Both the position numbers and the translations under genes were made by a program. A stretch of 64,000 bases of DNA, taken from contig NZ_KB892752.1 in assembly GCF_000373925.1 (NCBI RefSeq), forward strand, positions 1 to 64,000, given 5' to 3'. Of this stretch, positions 43,843 through 52,688 are shown piece by piece. Positions within the stretch are counted from its first letter, which is position 1. Every line of letters begins with the position of its first letter. Origin of the DNA: Actinopolymorpha alba DSM 45243. Its GTDB lineage: Bacteria > Actinomycetota > Actinomycetes > Propionibacteriales > Actinopolymorphaceae. The notes under the pieces were generated by a model that worked only from the letters and a program-made list of their open reading frames with translations, was not told where the DNA came from and made no database searches.

Positions 43843-44637
43843 ATGGCAGACGCGCGCGGTGGTCGTAATGCTCGACCGCCCGGAGGTGGCCGCGGCCGTC
43901 CCCGTTCCAAGCCGGCTGCCGGGCGCGGCGCTCGTGGCGGTGCGGGTCCGGCGCGCGCACCCCGCCGTCAGGGTTCGCCCCCGGGCGCGTCGGGTGCGTC
44001 CGGCAGCAGCTCGTCGTCGGCGTCCAATGCAGACGTACGCCGGGGCGGCAGCTCCGCGCGGTCCTCTGGCGGGAGTGCCCGGGCCACCTCCGCGCGGTCT
44101 GGCGGATCGGGCGGAGGCTCCCGGTCGGCCGCTCCGGCGCAGCCGGCGGGTGAACAGCGCCGCCGATCGAGCCTGACCGGCCGGGCCGCGATCCTCGCGC
44201 TCGTGCTCGCCGCATTGGTCGTGTCGTACGCGTCCAGCCTGCGGGCCTGGGCTGAGCAGCGCTCCCGGATCGCCGAACTCCGGGCCGAGTCCGCGCAGCG
44301 CACCGAACGCGTCGCCGACCTCGAGAAGGAACTCGAACGCTGGCGCGACCCGGCTTACGTCGAGGCGCAGGCGCGGGAGAGATTCGGCTGGGTGATGCCG
44401 GGCGAGACGGGGTACGTCGTCGTCGGCGGCGATGGTGACACCGCTCCCAAGGCTCCGAGCTCCGGACCGGCGGACCCGTCTGACCGGGCGCAGCGGCCGC
44501 CGTGGTGGGGCGGGCTGTGGGGGAGCGTCGAGGAGGCCGGCAACCCGCCGAAACCAAAGCCGAAGCCGACTCGCCGTCCGGCCCCCGCCGCGACCATCGA
44601 CCCGAACGCGACGAGCCCGTCCCAGCCGAAGCGCTAG
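43843..44637 (+). CDS. Septum formation initiator (FtsB/DivIC family)
   Basis: A 264-residue DivIC/FtsB-like division protein. A long, disordered, Arg/Gly/Ser/Ala-rich cytoplasmic tail (about 110 residues) precedes the single membrane helix AAILALVLAALVVSYASSL. A coiled coil follows (QRSRIAELRAESAQRTERVA, DLEKELERWRDPAYVEAQAR), then the FtsB hallmark RERFGWVMPGETGYVVV. A Pro/Lys-rich extracytoplasmic tail ends it. It works with FtsL and FtsQ at the divisome. The location just after eno is standard for actinobacteria. ATG at 43843 is preferred over an upstream TTG; GAGGGGG precedes it. Confidence 0.9.
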   Translation: MADARGGRNARPPGGGRGRPRSKPAAGRGARGGAGPARAPRRQGSPPGASGASGSSSSSASNADVRRGGSSARSSGGSARATSARSGGSGGGSRSAAPAQPAGEQRRRSSLTGRAAILALVLAALVVSYASSLRAWAEQRSRIAELRAESAQRTERVADLEKELERWRDPAYVEAQARERFGWVMPGETGYVVVGGDGDTAPKAPSSGPADPSDRAQRPPWWGGLWGSVEEAGNPPKPKPKPTRRPAPAATIDPNATSPSQPKR

Positions 44638-44640
44638 GGC

Positions 44641-45216
44641 GTGGCCTCTAAAATGACGCAAGCGATGACCGAACTCCCTGACGACGCCGCCCCTGCCGCG
44701 GCAGACGCGACTGTTGATCCGGATGACCTGGCGGCGGTGTCCCGCCAGCTGGGCCGGCCCGCCCGGGGAGTCCGGCGGGTGGCCCACCGCTGCGCCTGCG
44801 GCCTGCCCGACGTCGTGGCCACCGAGCCGCGCCTGCCGGACGGAACGCCGTTCCCCACGACGTTCTATCTCACCTGCCCGCGCCTGGCTTCGGAGATCGG
44901 CCGGCTGGAGTCGAGCGGCCTCATGCGCGAATGGACGCAGCGGCTGCGGACCGACCCTGACCTGGCCGCGGCGTATCACCGGGCCCATGAGCACTACCTC
45001 GCCTACCGCGCCGCACTCGGTGAGGTGCCCGAGATCGCTGGCGTCTCGGCGGGCGGCATGCCTGACCGGGTGAAGTGCCTGCACGCGCTGGTCGCGCACT
45101 CGCTCGCCGCCGGGCCAGGCGTCAACCCACTGGGCGACGAGGCGCTCGCGCTGCTTCCCGACTGGAGTGCGGGCGGCCCCTGCGTCGAGGTGGACCTGGA
45201 GACCCCGGACCACTAA
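44641..45216 (+). CDS. DUF501 domain protein
   Basis: A 191-residue protein of the actinobacterial DUF501 family, of unknown function. Family features include RRVAHRCACGLPDVVATEPR, GTPFPTTFYLTCPRLASEIG, YLAYRAALGEVPEIAGVSAG and the strongly conserved GGMPDRVKCLHALVAHSLAA with GVNPLGDEAL. The conserved Cys and His residues (CACGLP, CLHALVAH) could bind a metal. It starts 3 bases after the divIC-like gene, and in most actinobacteria stands between divIC and ppx. Here an unrelated two-component system interrupts that order. GTG start; ATG at 44653 is an alternative. Confidence 0.92.
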   Translation: MASKMTQAMTELPDDAAPAAADATVDPDDLAAVSRQLGRPARGVRRVAHRCACGLPDVVATEPRLPDGTPFPTTFYLTCPRLASEIGRLESSGLMREWTQRLRTDPDLAAAYHRAHEHYLAYRAALGEVPEIAGVSAGGMPDRVKCLHALVAHSLAAGPGVNPLGDEALALLPDWSAGGPCVEVDLETPDH

Positions 45217-45261
45217 CCGGGGCCCCATCTACGTAGCACCCGCGGCCCAGCGCGACAAGCC

Positions 45262-47928
45262 CTAGCCGCGCTGGACTGGCTCGCAGAAGCCCGTGCGGTC
45301 GATGCTGGTCCTGCTCAGAAGGTCCCGAGCCTGTACGCGGGCCAGGTTCCAGCTGTTCCACGGGTCCGGCTTGTCCAGCCGGTTGGCCCAAATGACCTGG
45401 CGCAACACGCAACTGCGAGTCGGCTCGGCCAGCCGGTCCAAAGCGGGTACGGCCTCAGAGGCGAGGTCGCCGAGGTACGCCACGTCGAGCCGGCCGGCCT
45501 CGCGAACGTTCAGCTGGGTCTGCGCCACGCGAAGGTCGGGATTCCAGATACCGAACGCGAGCAGCCCCACACCGGTGACCGCCACCAGCGTTCGAGGAAG
45601 CCAGTACGCCCGGCCACGGCCGGCCAGCCGCAGCGCGCCCGCGATCAGGACCAGAGCGAAGATCGCGGCGAGCCAGAAGATGGCGGCCCCGACCGAGGCC
45701 CGCAGCCTCGACAGCCCATACACGTCGATGTAGAGGGCCAGCCGTTGCTGCGCGGAGGCTAGGACCACGAGGGTCAGTCCGCACAACAGTCCGAGCTGCC
45801 CGGCGATCAGCCATCGGTCGCGGCCCTGGAGGGCGAGCGTTCCGGCGACTACCGCCACGATGGCGAGTACGAAGACGCTGATCCACACCAGCTGGAAGAA
45901 GCCTGACCGGGCGTACTCCGCGTACGTCAGCCCGGCCGTCCGCAGCACCTGCCGCTGACCGCCGAACAGCACGGAGATCTGCACCACCACGAACGTCGCG
46001 AACAACAGGTTGAGCGCACTGAGCGGTATGAACCACATCGCCCGGCTGACGCGGAGGCTGATCTGTGGCGGAGTCGGCTCGACGGCCGGTTGGAGGGCGG
46101 CCAGCACGGCCGCCGCGAGGAGCGCCCCGAAGACGACGAACACGAAGATCCGCGTTGGCGCGGGAGACAGCCAGTCGGAGGCCTTGAACAGCTGGCTCAG
46201 ATAGCTGGAGAACACCGCGTCGGCGGACGAGAACAACGCACCGAAGACCAGCAGGAGCAAGCCGGTCAGCGCCGCTCCGACCAACACAGGTCCCATCCGC
46301 CTCGGGGCCGCGATCCGCTTGAACGGCGCTTCCAGGAACCACGGAAGCCGCAGCACTGCCATCGGCACCGACAGCCCGCCTTTGATCACGCCGAGCCACC
46401 CACGCCCGTTCCCGGAAATGGCGAGCGCGGCCAGCAGAAATGCGGCCAGCAGGAGCAGCGACACCAGCCAGTCGGCGTCCCGTACGACCGCGACCGCGAC
46501 CAGGCCGTAGGCGAGCGCCAGAAACGTCACTGACCAGGGGGTGATCCGCTCCCGCAGGGCGGGGGCGGCCGCGACCCCCAGAGCGACCGCAACCAACAGA
46601 AGTCCGATTCCTGGCGGGCCGTACGGCAGGGCGATCGACGCCAGGACGCCGACCGCCCCGGCGGCGGGCAGGAGCCAGCCTGGTGTTCTGGGTAGGTCGG
46701 GGCGCGGAAAGAGCGGCGGCGGAACGTACGGCGAAGCGGGCTGCGGCTTCGGTGTCTCCGCGGGCGGCGCGACCGGTGCGGCAGGGGAGACCTCGCTCAT
46801 GGTGATCCTTCCGGGAAGGTCGATCGTCATCGTGCAGCCAGGACCGTCGTCGACGCGGATGGAGCCGTTGTGGAGTTCGACGATCTCCTTGGTGATGGCC
46901 AGTCCGAGCCCGGTGCCGCCGTCGTCGGCGGCGCGTCCGGCGTCCAGCCGGGAGAAGCGCTCGAACACCCGCGCCCGGTCCGCGAGCGGGATACCGGGTC
47001 CCTGATCCGTCACGGTCAGGCGTACGCCGGTGCCGCGTGGAACGGCCGCCAGGGTGACCACACCGCCGGGCGGGCTGTGGCGTACGGCGTTGTCGAGCAG
47101 GTTCGCGAGGACCTGCGCCAGCAGGTCAGGGTCGGCGCGAAGGGCCAGTCCGGGTGCGGCCCTGGCCTTGATGGTGATGTTGTCGCCGGCCAAGCCCGCT
47201 TCACGAACCGCCTGGTCGCAGAGCTCGCGGAGCTCTACGGACCTGGACTCGATGATCCGGATCCCGGACTCGAGTCGCGACAGGTCGAGCAGTTGGGCGA
47301 CCAGGCGGCCAAGGCGTTCGGCCTGGGCCAGGGCTGTGCCCAGGGTCTCCTGGTCCGGCTCGGAAACTCCGTCGACGAGGTTCTCCAGGACGGCCCGCAG
47401 TGCGGTGATCGGGGTGCGGAGCTCGTGGCTGACGTTGGCCACGAGCTCTCGCCGTTGCCGGTCCACCTCGCCGAGATCGGCGGCCATCGCGTTGAACGCC
47501 CTGGCGAGTTCGCCGACTTCGTCGCGAGACGTGGCTTCGACGCGCAGGTCGTACCGTCCCATGGCGATCGTCTGTGCCCCGGCCGCCATGTCTCGCAGTG
47601 GCTTGGTCATACCTCGGGTCAGCACCTGCACCATGAGCAGGGCGAGGAGCGTCGCCAGCGCCGCCCGCATCAGACCGGGTACGCCGGCGACGATGCCAAC
47701 TTCGTTCACGACGAACGCTGTCGCCACTCCGAGCACGATGACCAGCCCGAGCTTGACCTTGATCCGGCCGAGGCCGGCGAGGGGACTCGTGAGCGCCCGC
47801 GAACGGGTGTGGGTGGGGGTGGGGGTGGGCCCGGACGGGCGAAGCCCGTGCGGGGCCGGATCCACACTGCGGGTGGGCCCGGACGGGCGAAGCCCGTGCG
47901 GGGCTGGATCCACACTGCGGTCCTTCAT
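45262..47928 (-). CDS. Sensor histidine kinase fused to a DUF4173-type membrane domain
   Basis: An 888-residue fusion. Residues 1-376 are an OmpR-type kinase: two helices (KLGLVIVLGVATAFVVNEVG; LMRAALATLLALLMVQVL), a HAMP (TKPLRDMAAGAQTIAMGRYD), the His box ELVANVSHELRTPITALRAV, N box LANLLDNAVRHSPPGG and GTGLGLAITKEIVELHNGSI. The rest is a DUF4153/DUF4173 protein with some 11 helices and a soluble end (CVLRQVIWANRLDKPDPWNS). These parts are usually separate neighbouring genes. Here the second ATG (46800) is in frame, with its own GGAAGGA, so a free DUF4173 protein of 512 residues may also be made. The N-terminus carries a duplicated 48-bp repeat. ATGA overlap with the regulator. Confidence 0.87.
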   Translation of the reverse strand: MKDRSVDPAPHGLRPSGPTRSVDPAPHGLRPSGPTPTPTHTRSRALTSPLAGLGRIKVKLGLVIVLGVATAFVVNEVGIVAGVPGLMRAALATLLALLMVQVLTRGMTKPLRDMAAGAQTIAMGRYDLRVEATSRDEVGELARAFNAMAADLGEVDRQRRELVANVSHELRTPITALRAVLENLVDGVSEPDQETLGTALAQAERLGRLVAQLLDLSRLESGIRIIESRSVELRELCDQAVREAGLAGDNITIKARAAPGLALRADPDLLAQVLANLLDNAVRHSPPGGVVTLAAVPRGTGVRLTVTDQGPGIPLADRARVFERFSRLDAGRAADDGGTGLGLAITKEIVELHNGSIRVDDGPGCTMTIDLPGRITMSEVSPAAPVAPPAETPKPQPASPYVPPPLFPRPDLPRTPGWLLPAAGAVGVLASIALPYGPPGIGLLLVAVALGVAAAPALRERITPWSVTFLALAYGLVAVAVVRDADWLVSLLLLAAFLLAALAISGNGRGWLGVIKGGLSVPMAVLRLPWFLEAPFKRIAAPRRMGPVLVGAALTGLLLLVFGALFSSADAVFSSYLSQLFKASDWLSPAPTRIFVFVVFGALLAAAVLAALQPAVEPTPPQISLRVSRAMWFIPLSALNLLFATFVVVQISVLFGGQRQVLRTAGLTYAEYARSGFFQLVWISVFVLAIVAVVAGTLALQGRDRWLIAGQLGLLCGLTLVVLASAQQRLALYIDVYGLSRLRASVGAAIFWLAAIFALVLIAGALRLAGRGRAYWLPRTLVAVTGVGLLAFGIWNPDLRVAQTQLNVREAGRLDVAYLGDLASEAVPALDRLAEPTRSCVLRQVIWANRLDKPDPWNSWNLARVQARDLLSRTSIDRTGFCEPVQRG
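47824..47919. repeat. GGGCTTCGCCC palindrome family, two tandem 48-bp copies in a gene start
   Basis: Two 48-base copies differ at about one base. Each contains GACGGGCGAAGCCCGTGCGG, a hairpin. They encode the kinase N-terminal repeat RSVDPAPHGLRPSGPT (twice). The same core is found on the other strand at 60095-60134 and 60148-60185, so a dispersed intergenic repeat has entered a coding region and been kept in frame. Confidence 0.8.
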
Positions 47929-48614
47929 GGGCGGACCAGGGCGTAGCCGACACCGTGCACGGTCCGGACCACACCAGGTCCGAGCTTCCGGCGCAGTGCG
48001 CGGATATGACTGTCGACCGTGCGGGTGGCCGCTGGTTGCGAGAAGCCCCAGATATCGGTGAGCAGGCGTTCCCTTTCGAAGACCTGGCCGGGCCGGTCTG
48101 CGAGGCGCCTGAGTAGGTCGAACTCGGTCTTGGTGAGCTGGACTTCGGCGTCGCGTACGAACACCCTCCGCTCGCCCGGGTCAATGGCGACAGCCCCGAT
48201 CCGCACCACCTGGTCGTCGACCGCGAGCCTGGCGGCCCGGTCGACCCGGCGCAGCAGGGCGTTCACCCGTGCGACCAGTTCGCGCATGCTGAACGGCTTG
48301 GCCATGTAGTCGTCCGCACCGACCCCGAGTCCGACCAGCAGGTCGGTTTCCTCACCGAGCGCCGTCACCATGAGGACGGGTACGGGCCGGGTCGCCTGAA
48401 TCCGGCGGCAGACCTCCAGCCCGTCAACCCCGGGCAGCATCCGGTCCAGAATGACGAGGTCCGGCTCGTCCTGCTGGTACGCCGCGAGGGCCGACTCTCC
48501 GTCGCCGGTGCACCGCACCTCGAAGCCCTCAGCCCTCAGGCGGTGCTGGATGGCCTGCGCGATCGTGTCGTCGTCCTCCACCACGAGGACGCGCCGGTGC
48601 TGAGCGGTTTCCAT
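47925..48614 (-). CDS. OmpR-family response regulator
   Basis: A 229-residue two-component regulator. The receiver domain begins HRRVLVVEDDDTIAQAIQHR, has the phospho-Asp in PDLVILDRMLPGVDGLE and the Lys in DDYMAKPFSMRELVAR. The winged helix follows: VQLTKTEFDLLRRLADRPGQ, VFERERLLTDIWGFSQPAAT, RTVDSHIRALRRKLGPGVVR, TVHGVGYALV. Its stop overlaps the start of the kinase fusion (ATGA), which gives the cognate pair. Its regulon is unknown. Confidence 0.94.
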   Translation of the reverse strand: METAQHRRVLVVEDDDTIAQAIQHRLRAEGFEVRCTGDGESALAAYQQDEPDLVILDRMLPGVDGLEVCRRIQATRPVPVLMVTALGEETDLLVGLGVGADDYMAKPFSMRELVARVNALLRRVDRAARLAVDDQVVRIGAVAIDPGERRVFVRDAEVQLTKTEFDLLRRLADRPGQVFERERLLTDIWGFSQPAATRTVDSHIRALRRKLGPGVVRTVHGVGYALVRP

Positions 48615-48817
48615 GGCCGAAGCCTAGGACCGCGCTGTGCAGGCATCCTGAGGGAAATTGTGAAGATTCCGCGCACATGGAATGCCTGTGCCCGGGTCAG
48701 GCGGAGGAGCGGGGATCACTTGACGAAGGCCTCGCGCACCCCGGGCACTCGCCTGAAGGAGCCCTTGCTGCAATAGGTTCGTAGCAGGGGTCCAGCTGTG
48801 AAGGGAGACGGTGCGAC

Positions 48818-49765
48818 GTGAGGGTTGCGGCGATCGACTGCGGAACGAACTCGATCCGGCTGCTGGTCGCGGACATCACTCCCGATCCCGAGACCGGCAT
48901 CGACCGGCTCGTCGACCTTGACCGGCGCCTGGAGATCGTCCGCCTCGGCCAGGGCGTCGACCGTACCGGCCGGCTGGCACCGGAGGCGCTGGCCCGCACG
49001 TTCGACGCGTGCAAGCGGTACGCCGACCGGATCGCGGAGCTTGGTGCGGAGCGGATCAGGTTCGTGGCCACCTCGGCCTCGCGCGATGCGGACAACCGCG
49101 GGGAGTTCGTGGCGGGTGTCCGCGACCTGCTCGGCGTCGAGCCGGAGGTCGTCACCGGTGACGAGGAGGCCCGGCTGTCCTTCGCCGGCGCGACCCGCGA
49201 GCTGGCCGGACACGGGCTCGCGAGGCCGTACCTCGTGGTCGACATCGGCGGCGGCTCGACGGAGTTCGTCGTCGGCGCCGACAAACCCGATCGCGCGGTG
49301 TCGGTGGACATGGGCTGTGTACGCCTGACGGAGCGCTTCCTGCACGATGACCCACCAACCGCGGACGAGGTGGCTGAGGCTTCCGCGGAGGTGGACCGGC
49401 AACTCGACAAGGCGGCCTTGACGGTGCCGCTCGACCAGGCCCACACCCTCGTCGGGCTTGCCGGCACCGTCACCACCTTGGCCGCGATGGCGCTCGACCT
49501 GCCGGCGTACGAGCCTGACCGCATCCACCACGCGCGGATCCCCGCGAACGACATCCACGCGGTGACCGAGCGACTCCTCACCATGAACCACGACGAACGC
49601 CGCGCCATGCCGTTCATGCATCCCGGCCGGGTCGACGTGATCGGGGCGGGCTCGCTGATCCTGGACCGGATCCTGCGGCGGGTCGGCGGTCACCTCGCGA
49701 TCAACGAGGTGGTCGTCAGCGAACACGACATTCTCGACGGGATCGCCTGGTCCTGCGCTGAGTAG
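48818..49765 (+). CDS. ppx: Exopolyphosphatase/pppGpp phosphohydrolase family protein
   Basis: A 315-residue Ppx/GppA protein of the short actinobacterial type. The ASKHA fold is evident: phosphate-1 AAIDCGTNSIRLLVADIT, then RFVATSASRDADNRGEFVAG, phosphate-2 LVVDIGGGSTEFVVG, the family's MGCVRLTERFLH, and VGLAGTVTTLAAMALDLPAY near the end. These enzymes shorten polyphosphate or hydrolyse pppGpp. Short actinobacterial copies often act on short-chain polyphosphate. The GTG start follows GGGAGACGGTGCGAC. The uracil-DNA glycosylase follows 13 bases later and is probably co-transcribed. Confidence 0.93.
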   Translation: MRVAAIDCGTNSIRLLVADITPDPETGIDRLVDLDRRLEIVRLGQGVDRTGRLAPEALARTFDACKRYADRIAELGAERIRFVATSASRDADNRGEFVAGVRDLLGVEPEVVTGDEEARLSFAGATRELAGHGLARPYLVVDIGGGSTEFVVGADKPDRAVSVDMGCVRLTERFLHDDPPTADEVAEASAEVDRQLDKAALTVPLDQAHTLVGLAGTVTTLAAMALDLPAYEPDRIHHARIPANDIHAVTERLLTMNHDERRAMPFMHPGRVDVIGAGSLILDRILRRVGGHLAINEVVVSEHDILDGIAWSCAE

Positions 49766-49778
49766 AGGATCGGCGACG

Positions 49779-50651
49779 ATGACCGTCAAGCCCGCCTTGC
49801 CGCATCCGGTGACCGGAGCGGCCTACCCCAGTCCCGTACCCCCGGGCACCCACTGGCCCGACGACCCGGCGACGGCGCGGACGCCGGTGGCCGAGCAGGC
49901 CGAGGACGTCGTATCCCTCGCGGTGTCGGCCTCGGACCTTCACCAACTCACCGCCCGGCAGTCGGTCTGCCGGGCGTGCCCGCGACTGGTCGCGTGGCGT
50001 GAGCAGGTGGCGGGCGAACGCCGGCGGGCCTTCGCCGATCAGCCGTACTGGGGTCGGCCCGTGCCGGGCTGGGGTTCCGACGCCCCGAAGGTTCTCATCG
50101 TGGGACTGGCGCCGGCCGCGCACGGCGGCAACCGGACCGGCCGGATCTTCACCGGTGACCGTTCCGGTGACTGGCTCTTCGCCGCGCTGCACGAGGTGGG
50201 CCTGGCGGCGACCCCGACGAGTACGTCCGCCGGCGACGGGCAGGGTTTGCCGCAGGCCCGAGTGGTCGCGGCGGTCCGGTGCGCGCCGCCCGACAACAAA
50301 CCCCTGCCGAGTGAACGGGACGCCTGCTTCCCCTGGCTGGTTCGCGAGGTCGAGCTGTGCCGGCCGTCGGTGCGCAGTGTGGTCGCGCTCGGTATGTACG
50401 GCTGGAACGCCGCCCTCCGAGCGTTCGCGGAGGCGGGCTACTCCGTGCCGCGACCGAGGCCGAAGTTCGGACACGGAGCCGAGACGGTGCTGGCGCCGCG
50501 GACCGCTGGGCCGCCGGAGCACCCGGGACAGGAGGTGCTCCTCGTGGGCTCCTATCACCCGAGCCAGCAGAACACCTTTACCGGCAAGCTCACCCACGGC
50601 ATGCTCGAAGCGGTCCTTGATCGCGCCAAGACCTACGCCGGCCTGGAGTAG
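49779..50651 (+). CDS. Uracil-DNA glycosylase, family 5 (UDGb) type
   Basis: A 290-residue UDG-superfamily protein that should remove uracil or other deaminated bases from DNA. CRACPRLVAWREQVAGERRR, with further Cys residues, supports a 4Fe-4S site as in families 4 and 5. Motif 1 reads VGLAPAAHGGNRTGRIFTGD and motif 2 LLVGSYHPSQQNTFTGKLT. The A-H-G-G-N-R-T-G-R string and absence of the GEAPG of family 4 point to family 5, which has broader specificity. It follows ppx closely. Confidence 0.92.
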   Translation: MTVKPALPHPVTGAAYPSPVPPGTHWPDDPATARTPVAEQAEDVVSLAVSASDLHQLTARQSVCRACPRLVAWREQVAGERRRAFADQPYWGRPVPGWGSDAPKVLIVGLAPAAHGGNRTGRIFTGDRSGDWLFAALHEVGLAATPTSTSAGDGQGLPQARVVAAVRCAPPDNKPLPSERDACFPWLVREVELCRPSVRSVVALGMYGWNAALRAFAEAGYSVPRPRPKFGHGAETVLAPRTAGPPEHPGQEVLLVGSYHPSQQNTFTGKLTHGMLEAVLDRAKTYAGLE

Positions 50652-50714
50652 TCCACGGAGTCCCGGACGCCAAGAGGCGAGACGTTACGTATCACGCGAG
50701 GCATATTGCGTGTT

Positions 50715-51299
50715 ATGCAAAGTCAAGGCCCGCCGCTCCTGCCGCTCCTGCGGTCCCGGCTGCAGGCCGAGCTGCTTACCCTGATCTTGCTCAATCCTGC
50801 CCAAGAGTGGACCTTGACCGAGCTCGCCCGAATTGTCGGCACCTCTGTCGCGACCGCTCAGCGCGAGGTCGCCCGCGCTGAGCAGGCCGGGGTGGTCACC
50901 TCGCGTCGACTCGGCAATGTCCGGCTTGTTCGGGCGGCGGACTCCCCACTCACCGAACCCCTTACCGAGCTGTTGGTTAGATCATTCGGTCCGCTCCACG
51001 TCATCGCCGGGGAACTCGCCGACGTCGACGACATCGAGGCGATCTACCTCTTCGGATCATGGGCGGCCCGCTATGCAGGAGAGCAGGGGAGGGCGCCCAA
51101 TGACATCGACGTCCTGGTCATTGGCCGACCGGACCGAGACGAACTCGATGATGCGGGTCAGCGCGCCGCCCGTCGGCTCGGACGCGAGGTCAACATGACC
51201 ATCCGCTCCCCGCAGTGGTGGCGCGACAGTAACGACGCCTTCCATCGCCAGATCGCTACCCGCCCCCTTGTCCAAGTCGCCGAAAGGGCAAGCGCATAG
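50715..51299 (+). CDS. Winged-helix protein with MNT-type nucleotidyltransferase domain
   Basis: A 194-residue two-domain protein. The N-terminal winged helix (EWTLTELARIVGTSVATAQR, EVARAEQAGVVTSRRLGNVR) is joined to a minimal nucleotidyltransferase: IEAIYLFGSWAARYAGEQGR then APNDIDVLVIG, which supplies the GS and D-x-D residues, and a later REVNMTIRSPQWW. Such HTH-NTase proteins resemble the antitoxin half of HEPN/MNT modules or autoregulated NTases. No HEPN partner is adjacent, so it stands alone. The ATG at 50715 has no clear ribosome site, and translation may be leaderless. An imperfect palindrome (ATCACGC / GCGTGTTAT) overlaps the probable promoter. Confidence 0.8.
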   Translation: MQSQGPPLLPLLRSRLQAELLTLILLNPAQEWTLTELARIVGTSVATAQREVARAEQAGVVTSRRLGNVRLVRAADSPLTEPLTELLVRSFGPLHVIAGELADVDDIEAIYLFGSWAARYAGEQGRAPNDIDVLVIGRPDRDELDDAGQRAARRLGREVNMTIRSPQWWRDSNDAFHRQIATRPLVQVAERASA

Positions 51300-51302
51300 A
51301 GG

Positions 51303-51662
51303 TCAGGTCGAGGCTGAGGCCTTCTCGGTGGTGAGTCGCTTGATCCGCTTGGTGCCCCATGCGCCCAGCGGGCGGAGGGCGTCGTTGAGGGACCTGCCGT
51401 GCTCGGTGAGGGAGTACTCAACCCTCGGCGGGACTTCGCGGTAGACCTCCCGGTGAACCAGGCCGTCCTCCTCCATCTCCCGCAGGTGCTGGATAAGCAT
51501 CTTTTCGCTGACACCGACCAGCCCTCGCTTCAGTTCGCCGAAGCGGCGCGTGCCGTAGTTGTCCAACTCCCAGAGGATCAGCGACTTCCACTTCCCGGAC
51601 ACCACGTCCATCCCAGCGTCGATGCCGCAGATGTACGGGCCGCGCCGCGTGCTCGACGTCAT
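51303..51662 (-). CDS. HxlR-family transcriptional regulator
   Basis: A 119-residue MarR-like winged helix. The HxlR pattern is complete: the Cys in GPYICGIDAGMDVVSGKWKS, LILWELDNYGTRRFGELKRG, LVGVSEKMLIQHLREMEEDG, LVHREVYREVPPRVEYSLTE and LNDALRPLGAWG. Members sense aldehydes, quinones or thiol-reactive compounds through that Cys. The ATG at 51662 has GGGAGGAG 6-8 bases upstream. It is divergent from the two imine-reductase-like genes, with two palindromes in the shared control region, so it is very likely their regulator. Confidence 0.93.
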   Translation of the reverse strand: MTSSTRRGPYICGIDAGMDVVSGKWKSLILWELDNYGTRRFGELKRGLVGVSEKMLIQHLREMEEDGLVHREVYREVPPRVEYSLTEHGRSLNDALRPLGAWGTKRIKRLTTEKASAST

Positions 51663-51700
51663 CAGATCTCCTCCCGCGTCGTACCTGCTCACGCCCAATG

Positions 51701-51740
51701 CTTACCAGAAAGTAAGTATTGAACAAATAAGTAGGTACTT
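51701..51740. promoter_or_regulatory. Two candidate HxlR operators
   Basis: CTTACCAGAAAGTAAG (51701-51716) and AAGTAGGTACTT (51729-51740) are inverted repeats that share the half-site (A)AGTA/TACTT. They lie in an unusually AT-rich stretch between the HxlR gene and the reductase genes. HxlR and MarR-type proteins bind such TACTT-half-site palindromes, as known for HxlR-family operators. Confidence 0.65.
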
Positions 51741-51818
51741 GTCGGAACGGATGTACGGACGAAGGATGGAGGTCGGCGCGCCACGCACGAACCACCAAGC
51801 GAAGAGAAGGAACCTTCG

Positions 51819-52688
51819 ATGACCACCAGAACCACGTTCCTTGGATTGGGAGCGATGGGCAGCGCGCTCGCGGTGGCGGCGCTCGACGCCGGCCGACCCA
51901 CCGTCGGGTGGAATCGCACGCCGCACCGGGCGCAGGTCCTCGGCGAGCGCGGTGCCACGGTCGCCGACACCGTCGAGGACGCGGTGGCCGGCGACGGAGT
52001 GATCGTCGCCTGCCTGTACGACCACGAGTCGGTGCACCAGGTGCTCGATCCAGTCGTGGCTCGCCTGTCCGGGCGTACTCTCATCAACCTCACGACCACC
52101 ACGCCCAACCAGGCTCGGGAGCTTGCCGCCTGGGCCGCCGAGCACGGCATCGACTACCTCGACGGCGCGATCATGGCAGTCCCCGCGATGATCGGCGGTC
52201 CGGGTTCGGCGCTCTTCTACAGCGGCTCGACCTCGGTCTTTGACGAGCATCGCGCGCTGCTCGATCTGTGGGGCGAGAGCAGCTACTTCGGGACCGACGC
52301 CGGCCTGGCCTCGCTGCAGGACCTGGCGATGCTCGCGGGGATGTACGCGATGTTCGCCGGCTTCCTGCACGGAGCGGCGATGGTCGACTCCGTGGGGGTG
52401 CCGGCGACGGAGTTCGCCAGCCGGCAGGCGCCGTTCCTCGCCGCCATGACCGGGTCGTTCGCGCACGTCGCCGCCATCATCGACGCCAAGGACTATGCCG
52501 GCGAGGGTCAGCAGAGTCTGGAGTTCACCCAGGCCGCGCTCGACTCGATCCTGCAGGCGAGCATCGACCAGGGGGTCAGCGTCGAGGTGTTGCGGCCCGT
52601 GCGCGACCTCGTACGCCGCCAGATCGCCGCTGGGTTCGGCAAACAAGGTTCTGACCGCATCTTCGAGGAGCTCAGGAACACCCGATGA
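51819..52688 (+). CDS. Imine reductase-like NAD(P)-binding protein 1
   Basis: A 289-residue member of the 6-phosphogluconate/3-hydroxyisobutyrate dehydrogenase superfamily. The Rossmann motif is TTFLGLGAMGSALAVAALDA, then VGWNRTPHRAQ, which shows NADP preference. The segment TLINLTTTTPNQARELAAWA and YLDGAIMAVPAMIGGPGSAL matches imine reductases rather than sugar-acid dehydrogenases, since the catalytic Lys of the latter is absent. The helical second domain is complete. Together with its tandem paralogue (4-base overlap) it is divergent from the HxlR regulator. The substrate is unknown. Confidence 0.87.
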   Translation: MTTRTTFLGLGAMGSALAVAALDAGRPTVGWNRTPHRAQVLGERGATVADTVEDAVAGDGVIVACLYDHESVHQVLDPVVARLSGRTLINLTTTTPNQARELAAWAAEHGIDYLDGAIMAVPAMIGGPGSALFYSGSTSVFDEHRALLDLWGESSYFGTDAGLASLQDLAMLAGMYAMFAGFLHGAAMVDSVGVPATEFASRQAPFLAAMTGSFAHVAAIIDAKDYAGEGQQSLEFTQAALDSILQASIDQGVSVEVLRPVRDLVRRQIAAGFGKQGSDRIFEELRNTR

